64,000 nucleotides of DNA, from contig NC_064447.1 in assembly GCF_023343835.1 (NCBI RefSeq), forward strand, positions 1,488,001 to 1,552,000, given 5' to 3'. Origin of the DNA: Lagopus muta (Eukaryota; Chordata; Aves; Galliformes; Phasianidae). This document shows positions 10,236 to 23,700 of the stretch, piece by piece; position 1 is the stretch's first letter, and each line of letters opens with the position of its first letter. The notes under the pieces are model-generated. The model did not search any database. It saw nothing but the letters and a program-made list of their open reading frames with translations, and was not told the DNA's origin. The position numbers and the translations under genes were made by a program.

Positions 10236-11439
10236 TGGAGCGCAGAGTCTGCGGCTCGGGGAGCCACCACGGCCTCCATTGCTCAGAAATGGGTGGGTAT
10301 GACAGTGCTCCTAGCCTGTATCTGCCTGTAGCATGTCGCTGCCACTGACCACAGTGACAGAGCCACCTCAGCTGCCCCATACACCCAGGGAGCGTGGCCC
10401 CAGGGCAGCCAGGCACCCCAGGTGTGCTCCTGCAGCTTTCTCCTTTTGAGCAGCCTGTCCTGAAGCTGGGGCTCCCCACCCCCTTTGCTGTGTGCTGCCG
10501 CACAGAGATGCTGATAACAAAGTGCTGCTGGCAGCAATGGCTAAGGATTTGCCCCAGGTTCCTTGTGGGGCCAAAGGGATGAGTGAGATTTTCTCCCTCC
10601 AGGCACATTAAAAAATAATAATAATAATAAAAGGGCAAAAGGAGCAAAATCAACGAAAAGGGATAAAGTAGAAAATTGAAACAGAGACAGGCTGCAGGAA
10701 ATCACAAGCATTTAATGTAAAGGTACTTAAGGCAGATGGGAAAGCAGCGTAAGCAGTGCTGGGCAAAATGCAAGGTAATCTGGGGCTGGGCCTCGTCTGC
10801 ATCCAAGTCACTGCATGTCACAGCCTGGCTGGTGGCACAGCAGTGGGGATGGAGGCAGGGCTGGCTGGTGGGGGAAACCTTCAGATGACACAAAACAAAA
10901 GCATGGCTGCTGTCGCAGTCGTTGCCCCAGTGCACAAGTGATGTCTGGAGGCTGTGAAGCTGTTGCTCAGATGTTTGCCCCGCTCTTGGCTTTTGGAAAA
11001 GGCTCAGATTTGCCATTTTGAGGCAGTGCCCCGCACACAGGCTGGGAAGCAGCACCGCTGTTACAATGAGAAGGTGGGCGTTGAGGTGGGAGTGAGGCTG
11101 TGCAGACACAGCACTGTGCGTGTGGGAGCACCTCCAGCTCTGAGTGTTGGTCAGGGAGGCAGAACTGCAGCCTGGGCTGCCATCAGGGCAGACAGAGACG
11201 GAGGGAGGTGACCAATGTGTATTTTGCTGCTCTCTTCCCCTTCAGTCACTCAGTTATGTGGGTTTTGGTGTTTTATCTATCTGCCTGTCTACCTATCTAT
11301 CTATCTATTTAAAATCATTGATTTATTTATCCTGTTGTAAGTAATGACACTTAATTTATTAAAAACAAACAAAAATGTTGTGGTCGCAAATTCTCCATAA
11401 GTCTCTGCACTCCTTGGAACTCAGATTAGACCCCTCCTG

Positions 11440-11812
11440 CCTCATCCTCATTCCATCCCCATCCCTTCCTCGTCCACCCTCCTATTTCCACTGCCGCTCC
11501 CATCTCACTCCCGTTCCATTCCCATCTCATGCTATCTTCATTTCACCCCCTATCCCCCTCTGTATCCCCACCTCTATCCATATCCCCACCAACCATCTCC
11601 ACCTTCATCCCTATCGCATCCCCACCCCCATGCAATCCCCATCTTCACCCCGCTCTCCCTCACCCCCAGGTCCCCATTGCCCCCCATCCCCACCCACCTC
11701 TTCCCTTTACACCCCCCAGCTGTGCCCATTCCCACTCCCCACTCCTCTCAGCTCTCCCAGCCTCCCTCCCAGGCCGACCCCCCTGCCCCCTTCCCAGGCC
11801 CGGAGGTACAAA
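11440..11812 (+). repeat. C-rich low-complexity CCCCATC-type repeat
   Basis: About 370 bp is nearly free of G on the plus strand and is built of degenerate CCATCCCCATC / CCCACCTC units. The strong strand asymmetry gives spurious Pro/Ser-rich frames. Confidence 0.8.
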
Positions 11813-14800
11813 TGATTAGATTTTCAGCCCAATTAAGGCAGGCTGTCTCCAGGCTGGGACAGAAAAGGTTGGCTCTGGAAGGTGGGAAACAAGCTTTGAC
11901 AGGTCCTGGCGTCCCCGGTGCCCTCTGACGGCCCTGCCTGCTGAGCCCCTTTGTGCTGCGCCAGCAGCGGGGCCAGGACGCAGCTGGGGGTGCTGAGGGT
12001 CTCCCCGTGCCCCCCCTGCCCCAGCGCAGCCAGAAGAATGGCTAATTAAGAGGTCTCAGCGCCGGCAAGGCTAATTCCCCATTCAGCCCTCCGCTGGGCA
12101 GCGGGAGGCCGGGGGAGCGGCAGGCGGTGAGCTGGGAGCGTGGCATCGCCGGAGCCCGCCGGGTTAACCCTCTCAGTCCTCGGCCAAGGGCCTGCGAGGA
12201 GGAGCCCCTGGGCTGCCTTCTGTCTTCTCATTTCCTTGCGGTGGGCCTGGTTTGTCTCCAGCATCACCCTCTGAGCCCATCCTGTGACGCTGCCCTGCCC
12301 GCCCACCGGCTGCTGTGGGGATGTGTCTGGCTCCTGGATCCCCTGGCCCCATGCTCTGCTCCAGAGGTGGGACAAGCATCCCCATGTGGCGTCCCTGTGA
12401 CAGACATCATGCAGAGAACACACGAGGCCGTGCTGTCACATCAGGCTGAGCTTCTGCTCTCTCCAGACCCTAATCTATGACAGTGTTTAGGTCAAAAACC
12501 TACCCTGCATAGGGCTGCCGTGAAGAAGTGCTCACAGCAGAATGTGGAGCAAGAGCCAGGAGGACAGGCAGGGCCTCCTCTGCATCCCTTCTGCTGCAGG
12601 GCACGTGCCTGACAGAGCAGGCATGGCGGCATCCAGGACACGCAGCCCTTCATGTCCCTGTCCTCCACCAGCAGGAACCAGAGGTTACCCACAGGGAATG
12701 AGTCAACTGGAGGACAGTTATCCTCCCAGCATGAGCTGCTGCCCTGCTGGGAATGACAAACTGTGCCAAGAAGCGATCCAAAAGCTTCGGTTGCCAGAGA
12801 GCCACCGGGGCCAGGTAGTGGTGACGAGGAGTGTGGAGCCTCCAGAGCTGGGCTGCCCCACAGTGGAGCAGCTGACAGTCTTGTCCTCAGCACTGCCCCT
12901 TGTCTGCAGCACGTCCCAGCACCAGAAGGATTCAGAGACAGCATCCAGAGACAGCTGGGGCTCAGCCGAGCTGAGCATAGGGTGCAGGCAAAGGGATGCT
13001 GCAGGTGGAGCAGCAGGTGAAGCTATGAGTTTCCTGCAGCTTCCTTGTCCATAGGATTCTCCATTCTTCTATTCTTGTTCAGCCTTTAGCTGAAGCACTG
13101 ATGGCAATTTTACTCGTCTTTTCTGAAGGAAGTCCTCGTTTGTTACATGCTGAGCAATCAGATCCCATTGCGCTGTCATGGTTAGCAGCACTGAGAGTCC
13201 ATTCATCAGCACCAGCACAGACTGTGCCCACTCACACAGAGGGCTGACTCCCAGCCACTGTCAGCCTGAGGAACCAACAGGCACAGGGTGGGAGAGACCC
13301 AGCCCTCAAATCTTCATTAAAACTGAAATATTTGCTTTGAAAGAAATGGAGGGAAAGGCATCAAGGAAAACCTGGAGACATTCCATGAGCTTTTTACAGC
13401 ACTGCGTCTGTCAAAGTGATTGCAAGGAAATGTGACGGGCCTTTAGTGAGTGCTGCTAGAGAGCTGGAGAGATGCTCAGATGCCATTCCATCTCGAACCC
13501 TTCAGGCTACATCAGCAGCTATCAGGAACCATCAGCCGATGTTCTCGGCCCATGGGTGGCTGTTTGGGGATGCAGCAGGGGTGCAGGAGCGCTGCGTGGC
13601 ACGGTGCGGATGATGCCTGGGTCCGGGCCCCAATTAAAAGAGCCAAAAGGAAAGGAGCGGAGAGAAAGAGTGAAAGAAACAACATTTCCTGCCTGAGGAG
13701 ATTAACTCTCCAAATTACATGTGAACAGAGGAGGAGGCGAGAGGGGAAAAGGAAACCCAGCTTCCACCCCAATAAAAGCCAGTTCATTTAATAAAGGAGG
13801 AGCGAGGAGGGGGAAGGTGGCTGAAAGAAAATGAGGCTGGGGGGTGTGGAATTAGCCTTGTCAAACAAGGGGCTTTGCTGTCCCAGAACTGCTTCTTTAT
13901 TGTTCCAATTTTTCATGCTTACTTAGCTCTCAATGCTGCACAAGACAACAGCTCATTACTGGGGGGAGGACGGGATGGCCGCGGCTGCGGCAGCGCTGGG
14001 AAGGGGAAGGGGAATAAAACTGTAGAAAAAGGAGCCCTGTCCCCCCCGCCTGGAGCCACAGACGCGCTGGCTGGGAGGAGCAGGACATGGCCAGAGGTAC
14101 AGGGGCTTTCTGCAGCCTTTGGCACCGGTGGAAAGACAAAAGCAGCTGGAGCCCGAAATGCCACCCAATGGCCGGGGATGGCACGAGGGGGGCTGCGGGT
14201 GGCACGGGGTGTGCTCTGCCCATGATCCTGGCTGCATGTCCCTGCAGAGCCGCTGGCCACGGCACACCTGTGTCCTCCTTGAGTGCTGACCGTGGAAAGA
14301 TCCCTCCATCTCCTCCCAGCACTCTGTGCGTTTTTGTCCCCAGGATTTTTCTGATCGCATCGGCCTGGCTTACAAAGTGAAGCTCACACCAGGAAGGATT
14401 CCAGGATGTTTGTGGGGAGGAAGGCAATGTTCACTGCTAGCGATGCTGCCTTATAAAATCTTGTTTGCCGAGGCTCAGAGCTTCCTGAAAAGATGCTCCC
14501 TTTTAGGATTGGAAAGCAAGGATGGCTCTGGAAGCCAAGCAGGGAAAGAGGGATGAGGAACACCAGCTGAGGCCAGCAGCAGCCAAAATGGAGAGTTTCC
14601 TGTGGTCCTTGGTAGAGAGCAAGGCAATGAGCATAGAGTGACCTTCCAAATTACTCCAGTAATCCAGAGGAGATTTCAGACCCAGGGAAAGGGAGGAGAA
14701 ACAGAAATGCTCCTGAATCAAAGTGAAGCCTCCAGAGTTTGCCTGACATTGGCAGTGGTCAGAAGATCTTTCTGTATTTTCACATGTGCTCATCTGCCTA

Positions 14801-16192
14801 CCAGCCACACGTAGCTCCATCCAGCATGGGCTGACCAAGAGCTCCCTCACTGAAGCTGATCAGATCACAGAGCCTCTATTTGTCCCTTATTTGCCTCAGT
14901 CTTCTCAAGGTCTTATACTTGATGCAGTCCCCAATGGGAATCTGCAAGAACAGTGAGGTCTGTCGTGGAAACACGAATGAGCTTCAGCAGCTTTCCCTTT
15001 TACCAGGTACAGGGTGCTACAAGGACAGAAATGCCTCAGAAGCATGGCAGAGATTTTGGTGCCCAGGAGGGAAACACGGCACCTTTGTAGCCCATGAAGC
15101 TCCTGATGGATGTGACTCCAAACCTGCCCCTGCTATGGCAGGGTGTGCATCGAGCCTGCAGGCACTGCCAGGTCCCTTCACTCTGTGACGCGGTCTGACC
15201 CTGCTGCCTGCTCACGTAGCACTGGGATATTTATCCTTTAAACTCCCCAGCTATTCAGAAAGATCCTCTTTTATCCAAACATTCGATTCATGCCTCCCTT
15301 GGAGAGCTGCACGCTGTCCCTCCCAGCATGGTAGTAACAATATGTGGCAACCTTGCAAGGTGATCAACACCTCAGGAGCCTCAGCAGCACACTTGAGTCA
15401 CTCCTCACATGGATCCCAGTGGCAGCAAACAGGAGCATGGTGCCTCTGGGCAGGCTGGCAGATCAGGAGCCCGCTTCGGCTGAAGCTGGAGCTCACCTAG
15501 GGAACCCAGGCTGTGCTGCAGGCACCTGCAGCAGCAACAGGGCAGGATGCAGAGCTTGTCTGAAGCCTTCCCCCTAAAACCAGGGCAGGTGCCCTGCTCC
15601 AAGCCAACGTTCACAGTCCTCTGCCTGCATGGAGGTGGCAGTTGCTGTGCAAGTTGAGAACTGGGAATGCATAGCATGGCAGGTGCTTGGTGCGTGCAAG
15701 GATGGATGCTGGGTCTGAGGATGGAGATGTGCTTAGCATGGACAGACGGACAGACACACTACATCAAAAGCCCATATCTGGGCTGAGACATTTCATCACT
15801 GTTCAGAATCTTGCAGAACAAGTACAGCAGTGGAAATCTGCTCCTCTGCAGTGCCCCTGTCCCTGCTCAGGTGTGCTGTACTGGCCAGGCTCTGGGAAGT
15901 GTCCTCACCTTCACCTGGGGTGGGATCTCAGGGGCGCAGCCTGGGGTCATACCCATCCACCCTGGGCTGGCACCTCCCCTTGCTCCCCATCTCTCCTCTC
16001 CACACCCTCCTCCCTCAGCTTTGCCTTCAAACAGTAAGGAACAAATTCCAGGGATTTTGCCTGGGGGCCCACGGAGTGGGGATGCGAGCTGGTCTCCATC
16101 TGACTGCGACCGAGTCTCTCCCCCTCACTGGAAATTGAAAGCAGAAGCTGTGGAGTGGTGACAAAAATCTGCATTACGTTATGGCAACTGGA

Positions 16193-16219
16193 TTTTTTTT
16201 TTTTTTTTTTTTTTTTTTG
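16193..16219 (+). repeat. Poly-T tract
   Basis: An uninterrupted T run of about 27 bases, without a recognised retroelement next to it. Confidence 0.9.
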
Positions 16220-18194
16220 AAGATTTTATAATGCATCGTTTTGAAACTCTGCCAGTGATCATCATCAAAGTCAGAGGAGCGTCTTGGAGAGAACAATGGT
16301 GCTGGAGGGCGGGGGTGAGCAGGGTGGCTGGTATTGATGTGTAATCCTTTTTAAAGCCAGTTCTAGAGGCAGCATGGGCTTTTTTTTCCTGAAGCGCAGA
16401 TACAATTCAGTCTGGCAGCAGCAGCCAGCAGTACCCGCGCTGCACAGAGGCACTGGCTTGCATTAGGGCTGCTCTGCAGTTAACCCACCCCTCCCTGCCC
16501 ACATGCCCCTGCAGCTCCTTCCTGGGAGGGCAGGGCTCAGGGTTGGGGAGGAATGGGAAATGCAGAAGTGTCCAAAACAGAAGCTCAGGAGAGACCAGAT
16601 GGAGAGGAGCGGGAGGGAAGAGCGACACGAGTTGTTCCAGTCAGGGCCAGGGCTCGGGATCCTGCTGGGAATCAAAACCCAGAGACATCATCACCTCAAA
16701 GGGCAGCGGCTCAGCTCTGCCAGGGCGTTCTCCCAGCTCCTCCGTGCTGCAGCCTCCTCAGCCTCACTGCCTTACAGCCTGCTGCAGCATGGGTGGCTCC
16801 TGCAGCTGGCATTCCCGCACCGCAGCCTCACACCACAGCCCTGTACAGCCTAAGCAGCTGCATCCCTGCCCCAGTATCCCACACTTGAGTGATGTAAAAC
16901 ATTGGATCTTTCATGCCAAAGTCAGAGGGATCACAGCACACATCCCAGTGGCGGTCAGTGCTGTGAAGACCCCATCACTGGGGTGCTGGGGTGCTCCTCT
17001 GACCTGCAATTCTCTTGGCTTGACAGGAAGGAATAAACACAAATCATTCATCACCCGCAATTCTGTCACAGTGACGATGTCAGAAGCACCCACGGCTCTG
17101 TTCAGACTTGTAAGGACAAAGCTCGTGGTCTTGGCATCTTCACAGCACCAAATACCCATACATGAGGCTGGAAAGTGATGCCACATCCCATAAGATGCAT
17201 TTCTGGCCAAGCTGGGAGAAACCTTGCTGCTGAGATGTCATTTTGCATCTCCTTCTCTGGCGTTCAGTCACCCAGCCACTGCTGTCCCAGCCATGCTGAA
17301 CCTGCAGAGCTCATCCTGGCTGGTGAGGCTTCCTCCTGCCCTTCTCCAGCTGAATCTGGCTGCTTGTTGCTGCTGCGGAACACCCACATGCTCTACCAGC
17401 AGTGTCCAGCCCTAGGCCACCTCCCTCAGGCTTCTGCTCGTGTTCTCCATCACTGAAGCACAGCTTCATAACCAAATGTTTCCTTCTGTGAAGCACACCC
17501 AGCATTTTGTGCTATCACCTTTTCTTCGCCTAAGGGACTTGTGCAAAGTCCTGTTCCCAGCTCAGTATCAACGTGCTTGGAGCTGCTGGGCACTCTTGAG
17601 CAAACCCATCTGACATTTGTGTACTGTGCCTGGCCCCCTCCTCCTCACTGTGGCATCCCCAGTGCCACAAGCAAGCACTGGCCCTCTGCTCCTTGCCAGA
17701 TGTTCGCAGTGTTACATAGCAGCAATTGCTCAATTCCCTCATGCTGCAGAGAATTGCACTGACCATCAGGAACCACAAATCTTCTGAGCAAGCTGCAGCC
17801 CACCTTGTCAGCAGTGGCCATGGCACCGGCTCAGAGCTTCCCGGCTTAGGGCATTCCTTGCTAGCTAACGATGTGCTGATAATTGAGTCCAGTCCTCTCC
17901 AAGGAGCACTTCCCCTACCAGCTAATCCCAACAACAAACACTGCAGATTGACTTTGCCCAGCCCTCACACCTCTGAACCATGAGCTCTCTGCTCCCAGCC
18001 CCGAGGGGTCCCCCCGCACTGCAGGCTGTCTGCTGGGGACCAGGTGCAAAATGCCTCGGGGAGACGTGAGCTCAGTTGGGGTTCTGGCCACCCCACGGGC
18101 CGTAGGACTCAGAGTGAAGCAGTATGGGCACGGGGCCGGAGCTCACTTCTCCTGTCCTTGCTCCCTGCCCTGCTCTGGATGTGAGTGGCTTCAG

Positions 18195-18735
18195 CAATTG
18201 GGACAGTACCTCGCTCGAGTGCTGTGTGCAGTTCTGGGCCCCTCATATAAGACAAGACGCTGAGCGAGGCTCTGGAGTGCATCCAGAGAAGGGCAACAGA
18301 GCTGTGAGAGGTCTGAAGCACAAGTCTTATGGGGAGAAGTTGAGGGAATGGGTTCAGCCTGGAGAAGAGAAGGGTCAGGAGAGACCATATGGCTCTCTAC
18401 AACTCCCTGAAGGTGTTGCTGGTGGAGGTTTGTGAGGTGTGGGTCAACCTCTTCTTGCAGATAGCAGCGATAGAATCAGATGTAGTGACTTCAGTTTGTG
18501 CCAGGGGAGGTTCAGGTTGGCTATTAAGCATTTTTTTTCTCCAAAGGATTGGTGATGCGTTGACACAGGCTGCCCAGAGAGGTGATGGGGTCACCGTCCC
18601 TGAAGGTGCTAAAGAAAAGTGGAGATGTGGCACCGAAGGCCATGGATCAGTGGGCACGGTGGGGATGGGTTGGTGGTTGGACTTGGTGATCTTAGAAGTT
18701 TTCCTCAACTTTAATGATTAGGTGATTATGTGATT
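18195..18735 (+). mobile_element. CR1 LINE fragment, 3' part
   Basis: The sequence follows the CR1 3' ORF/UTR order: CTGTGTGCAGTTCTGGGCCC, GTGCATCCAGAGAAGGGCAA, GAGAAGTTGAGGGAATGGG, CAGCCTGGAGAAGAGAAGG, then GACTTGGTGATCTTAGAAG and a degenerate tail. It is 5'-truncated and diverged, with no intact frame. Confidence 0.9.
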
Positions 18736-20425
18736 AATGGCAAGGCACATGGGAGTTCCAACGTACAGCATGGCAGAGCCCAGACCACATCCACCTGCCT
18801 GCAGTGTTGATGCCACTGCAAGGCACTGCTCTGGCAGGGACTGAGAAGAGCCCCAGAAGTGGCAGCAGGTCTGTAGGGATGATTCAAAACAATGGCAGGA
18901 ATCCCTTTGCCTTTCATTTCAAACTCCCATCTTGACCCTCTCTGCCTCTCCTTCTACTTCTTGTGTGCATGCAGACATGATGTTGGATGCATGTCCTGCC
19001 TCAGCCCCACCACCTTCCTGGTGGACCCACAGATCCCCCCCACCAACCCCCACCTCCTCCTTCCTACTCTGAACAAAGGCTCACCTCCTGCTCACCACTG
19101 CAGGGATACAATAGGGCTGCCTCTGCTTGGACCTCCAGATCCCCCAGTCTGCAGCCAGGAGGTGAGAGGATCTCCTCCATTGGTGGATTTGGCTCATTTC
19201 CCCCATGGCAGCTGGGAAAGGACCCAGGGTGATGGGGAACTGTCCCCTGCTGCCCTCTATCTTTGGTCCCACTGTGGCAGAGGGAAGTCAGGGGGTGCCC
19301 AGCCACTGCCTGAGGTGTCTCATAAGGCTGTAAAAAGAGCAGCTAGAGCATTTGGGCGCTTGCAGAAAGAAAGAGGTTCCTTAGCCCTCCTGCATCAGCC
19401 GCCCAGGCAGAGTTCTCCTCCTCCAGCCCTCCAGCCCTCACTGCACTGTGAGGGTGCAGGTCTATGTTCCACAGGGCTCCGTGTGCCCCATCTCCCTGCG
19501 CTCCGTCCCACATCCTCACCACAACAATCACACCACGGAGGCACCGTGCACACCTCGGCATTGAGCAGGCTCCCTTTAATGAAAAGCAACAGATGGGTGT
19601 AGCTGGCAAGTGCCGGCTCTCGGGGTGGGGGGGGGGGGGGGGGGGGAAGGTGCCGGGGGCGTTTAATGATGTCTTTAAACATTGTGAGCATGTCTGTCTC
19701 TCACTCGTGTCCCTTCTGCTGTGCTGTGAGGATGCCTGTCCCCAGGCCGGAGCCTTGGGAAGCGCCCTCGCGGCGCGGGGCAGGTCAGGGAGATGAAAGC
19801 ATGCTTGCGAGAGCCGGCTCCCACCTCCTAGGAGACGGACATCGCCGCCCGGAGCAGAGGACAATGGCGAGGTCCCGTCCCTCCGCGTCGTCTCTAGGTG
19901 ATGTCACATCTATCAGAGCGGCCGCACCGAGGGGAGAGCAGCCAACACGCACGCACACAAAGGGCTCCGCTTTGAAGTCCCGCAAGGGAGCGTGCCTGCT
20001 GCCCACAGCCTGCGTGTCCCCGCGGCCAACAGACGGGAGGGCTGCAGCCCCTGAGCCTCACGGGGTGCAGAGGGATGGCGATGCTGCTTCCCGATGCCCT
20101 TGGCATCTCGGCTCGTCCAGGCTCAGGACACATGCAGGGCGGTGTCTCAGGGGCTGTGGAGTCTCCCTGTGCCAGGGATGCTCGGGGGTCGCAGCCCTGC
20201 TGGTCCATCACAGAGGGGACGCGTTAAACACATCTGGGTCACTCCCATTTCTGGGTCAGGTGGGAAACCTGGGAGATGACCAAATCAAATCGAAACTCCT
20301 GCAACACTGCACAACTCCGGGAGCTGGAATGGGGTGGGACAGCACCACTATGGAGCTCTGTGCACTGAGAACTGCGCTGCTGTGAGCCAGCATGGTGCAT
20401 GAGAGCCCGTCTCTTCCCCAGGAAA
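18736..20425. other. Intergenic DNA with a poly-G tract and a CpG-rich block
   Basis: There is no coding exon. A 20-base poly-G run lies at 19,627-19,646, and a moderately CpG-rich stretch spans about 19,740-20,080. Confidence 0.45.
19627..19646 (+). repeat. Poly-G homopolymer, 20 bases
   Basis: An uninterrupted run of 20 G. Such runs are rare in vertebrate DNA and are prone to sequencing length error. Confidence 0.95.
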
Positions 20426-20742
20426 GAAATGGGCCTTTCAGTATTTAAAGGGGAACTGTAAGAAAGAAGGGGACTCTTTATCAGGGACTGTTGTGGCAGA
20501 ACAAGGGGAAACGGTTTCAGACCAAGAGAGGGAAGATTTAGGTTGGACATAAGGAAGAAGTTCTTTACAATAAAGTGGTGAAGTACTGGCACAGGTTGCC
20601 CAGAGAGGTCAGGCTGGGTGGGTTCTGAGCACTGATGGAGCTGTAGGTGCCCCTTTTCATTGCTGGAGGTTGGACCTGATGGCCTTTGAGGGTCCCTTCC
20701 AACTCAAACAATTCTATGCTTCTACGATTCCACGATTCTGTG
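20426..20742 (+). mobile_element. CR1 LINE fragment, 3' end
   Basis: Typical CR1 3'UTR phrases occur in order: GACTCTTTATCAGGGACTG, ACAAGGGGAAACGGTTTCAG, TTAGGTTGGACATAAGGAAG, ACAGGTTGCCCAGAGAGGT, GAGGGTCCCTTCCAACTCAA, and a tail of degenerate TTCTATG/ATTC repeats. The copy is 5'-truncated. Confidence 0.95.
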
Positions 20743-23700
20743 ACTATGATGATATGTAACTAAATGATAGCCACGAAACTAAAACCATAACTCTACACGT
20801 CTATACTTTTACCTATACCTATACTGATACTTCTGCCAAATCTAACTAAAAATACACGTTGCATTACAATCCTGTACTTCCATATCTGTACATAGAATGC
20901 AGCTACAGGCCACATCTACTCTGCTGGCAGACTTTTTCCTGTGCAGCACACAGACTCCCATGCAGCACAGAGAGGCACACAGTGCCTGTTGCCCTGTGCC
21001 GTGCCTGCCCCGCTCTCTGTGCAGCTGGGACTGCTTCAGTAGGGCAGCTGGGCCCTTCCAGCTGCTGGAACCCCAACGCCCACAAACCCCATGGGAAAAG
21101 TCTGTGGACACGGCCCCAGCCCAGCCATGGGACAGGAGCTTTTCCCGCTGACCTCGCGGCTCGTGCCAGAGCTGCTGGGAGCCTAACGGCTGCACTGGGG
21201 CAATTTACACCCATCTCACACACCCACTGAATGCCAAATCAGCACCAGTCGCCCTGCTTCCCCACCTCCGCCCTGAGCAGAACTGCTGGCCCCGGTCACA
21301 TCACAGCTGAGGGAAGCAAAAGAAATGCTGGCTACAGTTTGTAAAAGTGACTAATTGTTTTCAACATCTTCCTTTCAATTAAAAAATTAGGGATAAAACC
21401 GAAAACACCCGAGAAGAATTCAGTTTTTAGAAGGAGCGCAGCACTTGTTGTCATCTGGAAAAATCAGACAGCAGGCGGCTAAAAATAGAGCTCTGCAGAA
21501 GTCCCGAGAGCTGTGCCCACTCACCCCAAACGCCTTCCGCTGCAGCCGCACACGGAATCATCACCGCTTTTCCCTCCGCCGCTGTTCGGGCCCTGCTTTG
21601 CTTTGGCAACGCAGAGGAGCGCCGCATCTGCAGCGCCGGGGGCTGTGGGTGAGCGCTGCCACCACGCCGTCCTGCTGCAAAGTTTGTTTACGGCACAAAA
21701 GGGCCGTGAAGGTGGCAGAGATATTTGAAAGCAATGCTGTGTTTCCGTCAGCTGCGCGGCGGCAGCAGCAGGGTAGCAGGGCGATGCCGGCTCTGTGCCC
21801 ATGCAACGCCTGGGGAAAGCGCACGCTCCTACAGCAGCCGTGCAGATAGAGGTGCCCACGTGGCATCGGCACATCTGAGAACGGTAGCACATATTTTCCA
21901 GGAGCTCCTCCAGTAAAAGACCCCTGGAAGCACAGTGCCAAAACGTCGGTGTCGGCGCAGCGGCCGGCCCTGCCTCGTGCCTGCGTGCCTGCTGCAGGGC
22001 ACATGCAGGAGGCGGCTCGCTGAAATGCGAGGAATCGACCCAAGGAAAACCCCAACCAGCAGAAGCGCTAGGGCAGCTTTATAAAGGAGGAGTCGAAAGG
22101 CCCCCACAGTGACATTCTCCTCCCGCTGCAGCCCCTATGCTCCCAGCAGACCCCTCTCCACCAACAGCACGGTGCATTATTGCCCCTATACACTGACACA
22201 CAAGCCATGGAAAAATATTGGGCTTTCATTTTCCACCCTGAGGGTACATTTCCTTGGCATCTTGGATGTCAGGGATTCCTGAGGCAACACGGTGCAAACA
22301 CACTGCTTTCAAACGGGGGATGTTTCAGAGCTGCAGTAAACACCAGTGCTACTCCCTTTCAGGGACTTCTCCTCCCCTCTCCGTAACCCAGACTGCGCCA
22401 CAAAGGAGCAGATGCTGGCACTGCTGCAATTTATTTTAATTCCAATCCCCCATCTTTTTCTTTTTCTTTTTTTTTTCTTTTTTTTTTTTTTCTTTTTCTT
22501 TTCTTTTTTTTTTTTTTTTTTTGATTTTGCGTGTGTCTGGGTAAATTTAGTTCCCATAAAAGTGAAGGACTGTCAACACCAGCTTTGGAGCCAACCATAC
22601 TGCCGGCAGCTGTTGTGCGGGCTGCACACACAAAGCTCTGGGTGCACCTCAGTCTGTCCCCGGCTCCCACAGCAGGTTCTGCTCCTGTCTCTCCCCCCCA
22701 CTGGCCCCTGTGCCCCTACAAGGACCAAATCCCACAGTCTCCTGCTCCTCACAGCCTTCCCACCCCCATAGCCTTATTCCATCCCCCTCACCCAAAGCCG
22801 GACTCAATACCTGGCAGCTCAGGCTGCAGGGCAGGGGTGAAGGAGCTGTTCCATGTTCTCTCCCAGCAGTGGGTGCAAACTGCTGCCATTCAGGTGTTGA
22901 GGGACCCCAATGGAGCAGCAGGATGAGGACCCGAGGACTGTGAGCCTCCAGCCATTCCTTGCAGCACCAGGATCACTTGGGGCTCCCCTTTCCTCCCCAC
23001 ACCAAGACACGACGCTCAGTACCTGGGGGAGATCTTGGTGCAGCTGCGCTTTAAGTGGAGGCACGTGGACACAGGATTTTGATTTGGGTTTCACCACAGC
23101 TTTGTCGGAACCTCCTCTCTCCATCCTGAGAGCAGTATCCTTTCTGCTCAGCGCCCCACTTTACACAGCCACCAGCCATCATCCATCTGCATCTCTCTGC
23201 ACCCATCCTGTCCCTCTGCATCATGACCGTGTACATCCCTCTGCCTTCACCTTTGTGCCTTCTCCTCCACCCCACTAGACTCCTGGGCAGCCCTATCACC
23301 TTGCAACCTTCAGGGCCTGCAGCAGAGCCTGGGTGCTGCCCCTCCTGACACCCTGTCCACTTGCAAATGTAGGTGAGGGGAGGGTTGCTCTTGGTGACTG
23401 CTCTTCTTCAGGGCAAATGCCCTGAAGCATCTGTGGGACTGCAGAGCTGGGCTCAGGAAGACATGTGCAGGAGCAGGTGATGCTCAGCACAGGCAAGTGT
23501 GGGAGGCACATCCCTGAGGCCACCATCCACTCCAGCCCCTTGTGCTGCAATCAGGCTGTTCCTGCCCAGGGTGCATCCACCTCCTGATCCTCTGGGAAGC
23601 CAACTGCAGGCTGAGCTCCTCTGTGCTCCTGCCAGACGACTGAAGCCCACTCCAGCAGCATCTCCTTCTGCTCATACTGCCCTCCTCCATCACCATCCCT

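Larger units (their letters stand above)
10236..18194. other. Intergenic DNA, no gene seen
   Basis: The stretch contains a short (CTAT)n run (11,274-11,310), a C-rich low-complexity block (11,440-11,812), and an AT-rich, possibly regulatory block (13,600-13,990). There is no domain-bearing open frame and no splice-consistent exon set. Confidence 0.45.

Noticed and set aside
11274..11340. Short CTAT-rich run as a large microsatellite
   Set aside because: Only a few interrupted units; too short to be notable.
21829..22107. Minus-strand frame beginning with a signal-peptide-like hydrophobic stretch (GAFRLLLYKAALALLLVGVF)
   Set aside because: It has no ATG (opens at GTG), no family resemblance, and is only 92 codons; a hydrophobic stretch by chance is likely.
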